Program-made: the position numbers and the translations under genes
The notes under the pieces: generated by a model
Database searches by the model: none
Told to the model about the DNA's origin: nothing
What the model saw: only the letters and a program-made list of their open reading frames with translations
Part shown: positions 34,803-45,418 of the stretch, one piece after another
Numbering within the stretch: position 1 is the stretch's first letter
Layout of the letters: the number at the start of each line of letters is the position of its first letter
Source: Platynereis dumerilii
Lineage: Eukaryota > Annelida > Polychaeta > Phyllodocida > Nereididae
Assembly: GCA_026936325.1 (NCBI GenBank)
Contig: JAPTHN010000003.1
Location: 83,805,506-83,869,505, forward strand
DNA: 64,000 nt
Reading direction: 5' to 3'

Positions 34803-37022
34803 TAGGGATACAACTTTTCAATTTTTTTCCCCAAAATCAATTTCCTGTGTCATAGCTGGATGAACTTTTGTATAAAAACCACTGTAGTTAAGTCATTTTT
34901 GACCTATCTTCAAAAAAGTTCACCCATGAACTCATGTTTGTGTTGGCCATCTATTACAGTCAGAAAATGGCAATTTTCCGCCGTTTGAGTACTTTATTTC
35001 ATCTTATAGCTTTTTGTCTATTGAAGATACTGCAACCAAAGTAATACCAAATTAAAGCATTTGAAATTAGCTTTTCAGTGGGACCATATAAGGCACTTCA
35101 CATGTGGCATGTTACCTCGTATGAGCTAATATTATGCATTTTCCTTCGAATTTTATCATTTTTCTGTAGAAAATTTAGTGGATTTGGTCAACTCTTTTGC
35201 AGATAATTGTGCTATAGCATTATTAGAGGTTCCTGATGAAAAACACAATGCTATATTAAATTGGAGTGAGGATGAAACTCACTGATAGCACAGATGCACG
35301 CTGCGGAAGGATTTTCAAGTGTCAAGAGAGACCTCACCAATCTTTCTTATTAAACTTACACATTTGTCAACATTGAGCCACTGTCCGGACTTTTCTGGTA
35401 TTCATATGCAATTATGCATGTCTTTTAGTCCTTTACACAACATGTGTATTAAAACTATCTCTGCAGCATTGTAAATTGTCAAATTCCAGGAATTTTGCTT
35501 CTTTGGCCATGTAAAAATATTCACTCGTGAAATGTGTTCTCAGATGATGTCGGCCACTGCTCATGATGGGTTTATCCATCAAAAAAGTTTTGTTTGAAGT
35601 TGTTCAGAAGAACAAAGAGAAATGGAAGAGAAATAGGTCCATTCCCATTAATCTGGAAGTCATGTGCCTGTAGAAAAGAAGTCTGACTGGCCAGCAGAAG
35701 CGAAATTGCTCTCAAGAAGCAGGTTGTTTGTGGTACCTGTTTCTTGGGTAGTCAGTTGAAGGCAGAAAAGACAGATTGGCACAATTATCAACTGAGTTTA
35801 TACAGCTGGGGACAATTAAACTTAACTTTCCAATGATTTTTGAGCAAGTGATATGATCCAAGCTCGAAAATGTGCTACATTGACATATTAGTGCAAAAAA
35901 AAAAAAAAAAGCCTGTAGCACAATTATTGAATGGCTCATGCACGTGACAAATTTAAGCTGTATTCTATCAAAGTTCAAAGTGGGCTATTTGGCAGGCAAA
36001 GCTGCAAGTAAGTGCCTGGATTACAGTTCTAAACAGTATGTGAGCCAAAGCTGTGATACAGCTGCATGTCACAATTTGTGAATTGTCAGCACCATGTTTT
36101 AGAGTGAAATCCATGCACTTTCATGGATCGGGAGCCGGTGGACCGAATGAAGTCACCAAATGTATTATATACTTGTCAAAGATTTATAATAAAACATTAT
36201 GAACTTCAAGGGTCCTTCCAGAATGGAACTCATGTCATTGGTGATTAAACTGGAGGGAGAAATAATTATTAAGAAGTTTCTGTTCTTTGACGAAAACAAA
36301 TCTTTCCCTTTCAGGTTTCAGAAGTTCCAAGTATCAGTAAAATTAATGCCAAATGGAATTCCTGAGACATCCTAGCTTTAATGGTCTTTTATCTGAGGTC
36401 ATAGGGAAAGACTGCTTGCAGTCTGTCAGTTTATCTCTAATAACTGGACAGACAACTGGATCAATGATCAAATGTATCAAGCTGGAGAGAATGTGAAGCT
36501 TTCACAAGCCTTGTATAGTAAGCCTTCTAGCAGGACACTTTGAAGTGCTTGAAAATCACTGAAAGCAAGAGCCATCAAAACTAAACATCAGCAGGAATAA
36601 AATCATTGTAGTTAACAAACAATTAAGGTCATGAAAGAACTGCACACCAAACGCAAAAACTAAGGAAATTTGCGATTGCACTTCACTCTTACTTATGACT
36701 TGTTGTAGCTTAAAAAATCCATATTCTGCAACCTTCCTCTCTATGAATTGCTTTATAATTGCATTGAAATATAAAGTGTAGCTCTTTTAGTTACTAAAAG
36801 TTATATGGTTCCAAAATATAAGCCATTTCGTCAATAATCCAACTACATTTACATTTCTCGGAAAATGCGCCAAATTGACACAAAATGCAAAAATTTCAAT
36901 GAGAGTCATGGGTGAACTTTTTTGATCAAATACCAAAAAGACATTGATTTTCAGTGTTTTCTAGCAAAAGCTCATCACAATATGATACAGGGTTGTGACG
37001 TTGCAAAAAAGTTGTACCCCTA
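34803..37022. mobile_element. Non-autonomous hAT-like transposon, copy 2 (2,220 bp)
   Basis: It has the same length as copy 1 and differs at only about seven bases that I could spot, all substitutions (roughly 99.7% alike). Its target duplication is ATGTACAT (34,795-34,802 and 37,023-37,030), again fitting the hAT pattern. Block B copy 1 lacks it near 19,085. The near identity of two copies in different target sites indicates recent movement, so a transposase source should exist elsewhere in the genome. Confidence 0.9.
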
Positions 37023-37030
37023 ATGTACAT

Positions 37031-37174
37031 ATATTCTTTGCATTAACATCACAAATTAACAAGTTCAAGTGCCATTACCATATGAAAAACATGTATGTAC
37101 ATATATTCTTTGCATTAACATCACAAATTAACAAGTTCAAGTGTGTAGAAAATACCTTAAAAGGATTGGTAAAT
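37031..37174. repeat. 72-base tandem duplication beside hAT-like copy 2
   Basis: The stretch from ATATTCTTTGCATTAAC to the next ATGTACAT repeats at an offset of 72 bases (37,031 and 37,103). Block B copy 1 has one version only. Because 72 is a multiple of three, the frame that leads into the next exon candidate stays open. The transposon sits in the first of the two units. Confidence 0.7.
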
Positions 37175-37214
37175 TACAACATCACTTTGGCAGTCATAAT
37201 TGATAGCAATGACA
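37112..37214 (+). CDS. Candidate exon, beta-strand-rich extracellular-type peptide (copy 2)
   Basis: This is the homologue of 19,115-19,196. The frame reads ALTSQINKFKCVENT then LKGLVNYNITLAVI and IDSNDS, open throughout, with GTGTGT at the donor position. Of about five differences from copy 1 three are silent. The upstream frame is also open here, so the exon may begin near 37,112, but no strong acceptor is visible. Confidence 0.4.
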
Positions 37215-38523
37215 GTGTGTGACACTGGTCACAACTGAAACGTAGTTAGCCTCCAGGATCCTGCAATTGGTACCAGAGTCACGCTTGCTCTAATCCGTTG
37301 TGGACCCAATTATGTCAGATTTAGACCATGCTGTGGGCTTCAGTGAACAGTATTAAGTCCATGTTATTTCTCTACACTATTTAATTTGACATCAGACACT
37401 GTTTAGAAACCTAACTATTAACAAATCACAAATTCATACCAAATAATTCATACTCAAAAGGAACATTTAAATATATGAAATATGACTTGGTTTTTGACAC
37501 ATTGATTCAGATTCGGGTAATTGTATGCAATGGCACTCATTGCTTTTTTAATATATCTTCTAGAGACTGATTAATATATGAAAAATGTAAAAGGGCTGTT
37601 GGCCACAAACCCATGCAATTTTGCATAATAATACTCCACCATAAACTGCAAAAATAGTAAACGTCTTTTTGTATAATTACACAATTATATAGACAGGATA
37701 GAACAAAGGCATTTAGCAATGCTGCAACAGTGATATAATTTCAACACATCTGCCAAACTTTACTGAAGAATTTCTAAGGCTGAAAACAGCAGTTGATCAT
37801 TTTCTGTAGTGCAGGAACTAGCATGGTTTCTTGACTGAAAGAATCAATACAGTACTCCAAACACTTTGAACAAAGAACTGAAGCACCCTCTTTCTTGACA
37901 GCAGTTCTTCAAAGAGCTAAGGATATTATCTGAGTCTGTGGTGGCCATTATGATGGAATGGAATGAACTGAGCAGCTCAGGATGCATGGTTTGGAAAGCT
38001 CTAAGAATCAAAGAAGTGATGAGGTGAGAAGTGTTTATCCAGGAATACCTAGCAACCATCAATGTAGAGTTCAACTGATACCTTACATAGAACCCACACA
38101 TTTTCCTCCAATTACCAAAATTATATTATGATATTTACTTGATATCAATTGCGGTGATAACCATATGCTCTCTACCTGCTTATGATGACTGACTATTTGA
38201 TCAGCTGATGAAAGTCAAATGAAAAGCTGAGATTATGAAGTTCTCTCTCAATCTATATTGTGGTGCTCTTCAAATATTGCCACTTTAAAAAACTGAATAG
38301 TGTAAATCAAACAAAAGACTTATAAACAATAACAAACAAAGGTTGCATGTAACTCTGAGTATGATATACACAAATTATACATGAATGATAAATGAGTGAA
38401 GAACTTGCCTTAGCAAGAGAAGCCATAAAAGTTGTACTTTGTTATTATAAGAAAGGGTTGCAAAACAATTTTTTAGCCGTACTGCAAATCGTCAATGTCA
38501 GTCACACTAGTATCTCTTGGTTT

Positions 38524-38680
38524 ACAATTGCCACAGCAGAAGCCTTTTCTCAGGCGACAATCAAACTACAATCACTCTCAATTGAATGGAATCATCTCTT
38601 TCCGTTTGATTTCCTTAGCACCACTCACGACGAATCATGGAAATGATTTCAGATATGGCTTTTGTTCTCTAATGACCAAA
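38524..38680 (+). pseudogene. Candidate exon with AEAFSQ and NDFRYG motifs (copy 2)
   Basis: This is the homologue of 20,665-20,820. AEAFSQATIKLQSLS is in one frame and GIISFRLIS to NDFRYGFCSLMTKK in another, because of a two-base loss near 38,588. No acceptor as good as in copy 1 is seen. Confidence 0.3.
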
Positions 38681-38790
38681 AAAGAAAATAAAGGATGATT
38701 TCTGTTCCAAAGAATTGATGCGACCAATCTCATACTCTTGGCTGGTATGGAAAGATTAATCTCAGCTCATCGCACAATGATGCTACAATT

Positions 38791-40482
38791 TAGCGGGGCA
38801 GATTTGTCATGAATAGGGGAGTAATATTTCAATTATACATAGAAGCATGAAACTTGGCACATCGTTTAAAAACATCTTAACGAATAAATTTAGATAGGGA
38901 GCCACTTCAGATTTGACCTGGTTGACCCATGGCAGCCATTTTCCAAAATGGCGGCTAATTCTCTCATTTTCCTGCTTTCTGTGAAGTGCCTACAGTTTGA
39001 CCATATGAAAACAGTGGTCATTATTTCTTCTAAAGATCTAAAAAACGCTATCAATTGATTCGTGGGTTGAACTAAGAAATTATAGGGTGGTCAGGGTCCA
39101 TTTTGTTATAACTTTTGAAGAAAATGCAGCATTTTCGCGGTTTTCCATAATTCTATGGAATCTCAATTAATATTTAAATAGACCACATATTTGAATTCCT
39201 TGTAAGAAGAGCTTTCAAATGAATGGTAGCATCATTAGTTTCCGTGAATTCTTTGTCAAAATGAGCCTCGGAACCGAAATCTTCAAAAAACTTAAAATTT
39301 TCATTTTTGCCATTTCCACTCCAAATTACGAAACCCATTAATGCGGGTACTCATTTGAAAGCACTTTTTGTAAGGAATTCAAATATGCAACTTATTTTTA
39401 TATTCATATAGAATTGGCGAAATCACGCAAAACCGCGAAAATACATTATTTGAGTTGATAATTCTACCAAAATGGATTCTAGAAAGCCTGAAAATAGTTG
39501 AGGCTACTAAAAATGTTTTAGTAATGTTCTGAATACCTAGAGAAGGAATAACAAACACTCTTTGCATGCATTCTATTCGTAGGAACTACACAGAAAGCAG
39601 TCAAATTGAAGAATTGGGATGTTTATATTGAGTCTCTATGTCAGGATCTCAGCAAGAAAATCTGGGTATTATCAAGGTTAAGAGAATTTTTGCCTTTTGA
39701 TCTATTATTAAAAATATATAAAAGTACAATTCAGCCCAAGATAGACTATGGTATTTCGGTATGGGGCTTTACCAGTGATTTAAATATTAATAAAATCCAA
39801 AGACTTCAAAATAGAGCTGCAAGAGCAATGTACAATAATTATGATTACATCAATGTGAGAGGAATAGATCTTCTTGCTGAGATGCATGTTATGAATGGTA
39901 GACAACGAAGGGATTACTTTGTATCATTGTTAATGTTTAAAAGTATTCACGGTTTGGCACCAGACTATTTAGTAAATGATGTTGTTATGGCCATAGAGGT
40001 GTCAGAAAGACAAACCATAAACTTTAATGAAAATGATTTGTTTGTGCCAGTTACAAATGTTGAAAAAACGAAATATGCTTTATCTTATCAGGGTCCAGTT
40101 TTGTGGAACAAGTTGCCAGATAATGTGAGGGAGTGCACGAGCTTAGAAGTTTTTAAATCTAAAGCCAGAGTTCACTTTTTATCAATGTAGTTACTTGTTT
40201 TAACTAACTTTTAATGATTGTTATTGTTTTATACTGTACATGCTGGGCCGTGTTGAAAAACACACACTGTGTGAACTTGTCACCCAGCAAAAATATGTTT
40301 TATAAATAAATAAATAAATAAGAATTGGCGGCCATTTTGGAAAATGGCTGCCAGTAGCCATTTATGCTAAATCTGAGGTGGCTCCCTATCCAAATATATT
40401 TGTAGAGATGTTTTTTAAGTGTGCGCCAAGTTTCATGCTTCTATGTATAAATGCACTATTTTTTTACATACCTGCCCCGCTA
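38791..40482. mobile_element. Long foldback DNA transposon with LINE fragment inside
   Basis: The terminal inverted repeats begin TAGCGGGGCAG and extend about 165 bases (38,791-38,958 and 40,322-40,482). The inside is also inverted: the halves around 39,290 pair from 38,970 to 39,608. Apart from the nested LINE the whole element is almost one palindrome of about 980 bases. AATT flanks it (38,787-38,790 and 40,483-40,486), and block B copy 1 has the single site near 20,929. It has no coding capacity of its own, and its superfamily is not assigned. Confidence 0.8.
39618..40319 (+). mobile_element. 5'-truncated LINE nested in the foldback element
   Basis: The insertion is bounded by a 9-base duplication, AAGAATTGG (39,609-39,617 and 40,320-40,328), and ends in TAAA repeats (40,303-40,319). 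The frame 39,606-40,190 encodes the C-terminal part of a LINE polymerase: SKKIWVLSRLREFLP, IYKSTIQPKIDYGISVWG, then IQRLQNRAARAM and WNKLPDNVRECTSLEVFK. It is not of the same family as the LINEs at 4,927, 59,128 or 62,738, judged by motif wording and tail. The polymerase core is absent, so it is dead on arrival. Confidence 0.88.
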
Positions 40483-41099
40483 AATTATGCATCCATTGAT
40501 TTGGTATAATACAGCTAAACCCAGATGATAGATTCTGAAGACAGGCTACTGGAAACAGAAGCAGCATACATTGCAGTTCTTGACAACAACTTTAAGTTTT
40601 GTAAAGTAGCCTGAGAAAGTCATTGGAGCAATAATCACCATGCTTCCTTATTGCATGCTCATTTCTGACGTATATAATTTGAAAAAAGACAACTAGACTG
40701 TCCAAACATGCTCTTGATAAAACAGTTTGTTCAACTCTTTTTTCTCCAATTCCTCTGCAGTCTTTCCTTCCAATATACATTGTAGTCTTGAAAAAAAACT
40801 GGACATGGGAAATTGCACTCAGTCTACAGACTTACATGAAATGTGACTATTCTCTTAGAAATACAAATCATCTCCATTCTGTTGTCGCTGAAAAGGAGTT
40901 CTTCTGCATTAACTAAAATATTGAGACTTGCTATTATGAATTATTCAGGGTGTGTGTCTTTTTGGGTGAGATTAATGGCTGGTTCAGGTCTATAGGGAAA
41001 GAAGAACAGAAGATATTGGCACAATTACTATAATTTACTCTATGTTATATGTATGCGGTATTGACGTTCCTGGTTTTAAATTCCTTATTATGACAGGCA

Positions 41100-41264
41100 A
41101 CTATTGAAGTTTTCCGGGATAAGGGAACTTAGCTGGCTACTAAGAACTACATGTCCATTCAGACTTAGTGGAGGTCACTAAGAAGGGGTAATCGCACTAT
41201 TTTACGCAAATTTTTTTAATCTTATTGAATATGTGTGCAAACATATGTTTCGCTTGAGCATGCA
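41100..41264. mobile_element. Left part of the old inverted-repeat element (copy 2)
   Basis: This is the homologue of 21,605-21,885 without the right arm. It begins TTTTCCGGGATAAGGGAACT and ends at TTTCGCTTGAGC, where sequence jumps to that found after the right arm in copy 1. Confidence 0.5.
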
Positions 41265-42289
41265 GACTTCTGATAGAGTCATTGAGTTTTGAAAAAAATA
41301 TTACTTGTAATACCTTTTTGCTAGCATTTTAGCTGTTATTACAGTCAATTGTCTCTCATAATTCTATGGTGAGACAAATAAAACATCATGACTTTTGACT
41401 TTGTAAATCATCTTTAAACACAAGCTGAATCTGGGGGTTAAATTTAATCAGTAGTACAGTCTATGAGCACAACAAATATACATTATACAGTACATAGCTA
41501 TCTTGTGAATTGACTTCATGTCTTTTTTATATAACTTTTTGAATTGTACCTATATCATGTTCATATCTATTGTGCAGATATTTTTCTTGTGTAACCTTCC
41601 ATGAGCCTTTTCCATTTCATAAAGTTAATTTTAAGGGAACTTTGAACCTATACAAAATTGAAATTAATTTTTAGCCAATCCACATTACAGTGAATTGAAA
41701 TATTACATCAGCAGGAATATGATGCACAATGGCACTATATTATTTAATTCACTGGCATATCAACGTGTGTTGCAGAGCATCACTTACACCAAACCTGAGG
41801 TTAAAGGTTATCAACCATGTTGAAGCAGAATAATTTGAAGTACTTGAAACTGCGAAGAGCCAGTTGATGTACCCTAGTAATTGTCTTCGACCATTTGCCC
41901 TTTTCTTATTGTTAACCCCACAATTATACATGGCAGGGACAAGTCCTGCAAATTGGGATATCAACTTAGGTTGACTAGAGCCAGTGACTTTTACAGAGGA
42001 CTAAACCAGATTTAGTATCATTCCCAGTTAGCTGCATTCAAATTTTTCAAATACCAGTGACTGTGTATGTTACAAAAAATTTAATTTAGATTGATAAGAG
42101 GGTAGTTTTTCAAAGAAAACATACTTTGCTATTCAAATAATTATTTTATGGGAAGTAAAACATCTTCTTGTATCAAATACTTCATTTTAGGTGGGCATAT
42201 GATGTCATCAAAAGAATTTATAAGTCAAGTCATAGACCATAATATTACAGTTTCATGGTGCTACCATAGACTGTTTGATAATACTGTGT

Positions 42290-42513
42290 ATCATATCCTA
42301 CTTCAGCCGCCCCTACCCCCATGGAACCAGTCTCTCATGATATTGCTTTTGGAGAATCCTGTGACTTTCCTGGCCTTTAAGTTATTGCACTCACTACAAA
42401 GAAGTCTAGCTCAGCTTGAAGGCTACTGGCCACAAACGTTTGAGGTTAAAATGGCCAGTGCTCCAGAACTGCGGAGCACTGATGTCTCCATAATTCACAC
42501 AGCTGCGGTTTAA
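42290..42513 (+). pseudogene. Exon fossil EPVSHDIAFG, block B copy 2
   Basis: An ATG near 42,320 opens MEPVSHDIAFGESCDFPGL and then a stop. In the neighbouring frame RSLAQLEGYWPQTFEV follows and stays open to 42,513. Comparison with 56,954-57,130 shows a two-base loss between the two parts. It is one of four copies of the segment. Confidence 0.35.
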
Positions 42514-42621
42514 ATAGCTACGGAAAAATGGACAGAAAAAGTGACCAATAAGAAAAAATACAGAGATGGAGCAATACGTATCATATATAAGCACATAAAG
42601 TATGTACTACTTGTTTTTATG

Positions 42622-42912
42622 AGTTCACCCGTGGCCTAATGGTCAAGACTGCTTGTCCACTGGCTTTGAGGGCGTGGGTTCAAATCTCACTCCGGGAACT
42701 CTTTTTAGTCCGAGCCCATGGGACATTAGATGGAGGTGGGTTGTATCCAGTATTCTATGCCGGGGCAACTGAAAGACCCTGAGCATCCCTGAATTAATAG
42801 GGTATGTTCCAGACTCACAGTCTTCTCATCTCATCATTATACGGCGAACGCCTGCCTCAATATAGCCCTCTAAGGTGCTGCAGAGGCGTAAAACACAAAC
42901 AAACAAACAAAC
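42622..42912 (+). repeat. tRNA-derived SINE with AAAC tail
   Basis: The head is tRNA-like, with an A box GTGGCCTAATGG at 42,631 and a B box GGTTCAAATCT at 42,677, the internal pol III promoter. The tail is a run of AAAC units. Flanking duplications CTTGTTTTTATG (42,610-42,621) and CTTGTTTTTTTG (42,913-42,924) are nearly identical, and block B copy 1 has the empty site near 23,428. About 290 bases; it differs in body and tail from the SINE family at 51,377. Confidence 0.85.
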
Positions 42913-42974
42913 CTTGTTTTTTTGATGAAATAGTAAACTTTCTTCATTAATTTTTTAACGTGTGTTTCAAATAA

Positions 42975-45418
42975 GGAAAGTGTAATTGCTCATTATAAAA
43001 TACATTTAGATCCTTGGAATGTCATTATCATGTCACTAACACAGAAACTGCTATTTTAGAGATTGTTTCTATGCATAGTTAATAGCCTGAGGACAGCATA
43101 AATTGTATCATTATCTTGTGATATATTGTTTGCAGTCACGGAATGCCAAGCTGTAATCTCTATGCAAATGCACTGAAAATAGTTGTTGAAGGTGTAGAGA
43201 GGTTTAACTTTGGTTTAAGAAATGACGCATACTAGTTTTGACCAAGATGGTATGCAGAAATACTACGTGTCTTAAACTGAGTCCACGGCACCTCATTGAC
43301 AGTGTGCATGGGAATGACATTTAGGTGAAAATTGTGTTTGCATAATTCATTCCCTTGGGAAGATATGAGAAATATGGGCATGGAAATGGAACAATATAAT
43401 CTTGCCCCATTCCTTAAGGATGCAAAAAGCTAATGCCACTCAGGGAGAATGAATGCACTGTCATTCGGATGGATTTTGGAACAGTTGTTACAGCCGAAAG
43501 ATCTACATACCCGATTTGCAAATTGGGCTGCTTTTTGCATGCCAGACACTAAAATAGGTCTTTGTCACAATATCTACTCTCCTCACCATGCTTTGCCAAT
43601 ATCCCTAATGAAATATCCAAAAAGTGCAACCAAGCCACATTTTCTACTGAACTTTTCCAAAAGTTCTAATGTGCTATGTTAGAAACTTTGTCATAGTATA
43701 TTGACAGCCATCTCTTCTACATCAAATAGTGACCAAATAGTGTCTCATGGTTAGAAACTATTTGGACACTATTTGTTAGAACTTTGGGCTGTCATGCACT
43801 GCCATCTCTTCTACAACAAAAGAGGGCACTTCAATGTGAATGAAGTGCAGCATGTATCCAGGGCCTCTGAAGTTGAAGCCCCCTCTCCTGGATATTTTAG
43901 AACCAAAAATAGGACCCGGAGAATAATTGGCAGCTGCCAAAGGTCCATACGGTCTGCCAAAGCTCCATATGGTCAGCCAAAGCTTAAGATGGAATATCAT
44001 CTGATGAAATAGGGTCTGATGAAATATCCAAATAGCGTCTTGGGGGATATTTGACCTTTTCAAATATCCTCATAGTGTTATTTGGAATATCCAAAGTCTT
44101 TTGAAAAGCACTTTTTGATATTAGACACAATGGCAGTAGAGACATTGACACAAGCAACAGTTAAAATATCTCCAAAGAGTTTTGTTTGTCTGGAATTCTT
44201 TATTCTCATCAATGATGATGTACAGTCAAGATACTCTCTTTTCAGATATTATCTTTTCAGGATTTTTTTTTTTAATTCAAAGGGAGGTATGGCGATTAAT
44301 CAACATTTCTGCAAGAAAAGTTAGTCAAACTGAAATCCGCTCCCAATGTAACTCAAACACAACAATCTACAAAAGGGCATAATACATATGGCATCAAAAA
44401 CAAATTATGTTCCATGATCAAAGATATTTCATAATTAGATTTATAAAGATTTTGCTTCAAGGCAAAGCTGCCTGTATTTTCAAATTCAGCACTTGTTGAA
44501 CTTTTTAATTTCTGGGAAGCAAATGAATCTACATAATTACTCACTTTATTCGGTTTTATGTTACGAGAGTATGGACTTTCACACCATTAACTTTTCTGGG
44601 CCTTTTAGTTTGGAAGTAATTGGTCCATGTACATATAGGCAATTGCTTCCAAATACCATTAGTATAAAGCATAGTTTTTGATTTTTCCTTTGTTGTTTTG
44701 AGTACATTATTTTTAGAGAATGTTGATTGCTTGAAGAAGCACACATTTTGCCCCATTCGCTGAATCAGCAGTTTTCACATCAAACAGTGCTGCAGCACTG
44801 TACAAATGCAGTGTTGATGTAATGTTGACAGTTATACAATAGGGTCTTATGTCAAAGGGTGGAGAACAAAGGTTGTACCTACAAATAGCAACTGATATCA
44901 TTGTCAGTTTGGCTTTATTTCAGGCTGCTGAACCAATCTTGTTACTTTGCAATGATTTTTTACAATATAATAATATGCTTTATTTGATTGTTTGCAATGA
45001 AGACAATACTACAAGATGAGTAGCATAAGCTATGAAAGAAACTAAGTTGATACAAATGGCAGAGATAAACACGATTTAGATTAGAGTTTTCAAATACGTT
45101 TTTGAAAAATGAGAATTGTCAAACTGTTTTGTGTTTAGTGACATCAATTATCCTGCCATTTGGAAGTGTATGTTTGGCATATATATGTAATAATGACAGT
45201 GAGAGAACAAAGAACTTCCTATTTAAATCGGTTAAAATACTTTATATTTGGCAATTATTTATATTTGGCAATTATTTCTCTATGATGTGGGCTATCATGA
45301 TAGCAGTGGCATTACGATAGCATTGTTTACAATATGTAAATATGCTTATCTGCGTCTGTCTGCTCTACTTAACATAATTTCCCTGATATGAGAACGTCAT
45401 GAATCCTCATCTCCTGTA
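42975..45418. repeat. Block C, copy 2 of the large tandem array
   Basis: This is the partner of 28,008-30,725. It contains an extra segment of about 680 bases at 43,490-44,168 with several short repeats (GCCAAAGCTCCATATGGTC twice in variant form; CAAATAGTG phrases inverted) but no recognisable ends or gene. The rest is non-coding. Confidence 0.85.

Larger units (their letters stand above)
31010..42974. repeat. Block B, copy 2 of the large tandem array
   Basis: This is the partner of 15,120-23,481. It is longer because of the hAT-like element, the foldback transposon with its LINE, and a SINE. Outside those and the exon candidates it holds only non-coding sequence. Confidence 0.85.

Noticed and set aside
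42148-42513. 121-codon frame in B2 as a complete gene
   Set aside because: Only its last third matches the shared frame of the four-copy segment; the rest is not conserved in B1.
42631-42710. A genuine tRNA gene
   Set aside because: A and B boxes are present but the acceptor stem does not pair convincingly, and the unit continues into a SINE body with a tail and target duplication.
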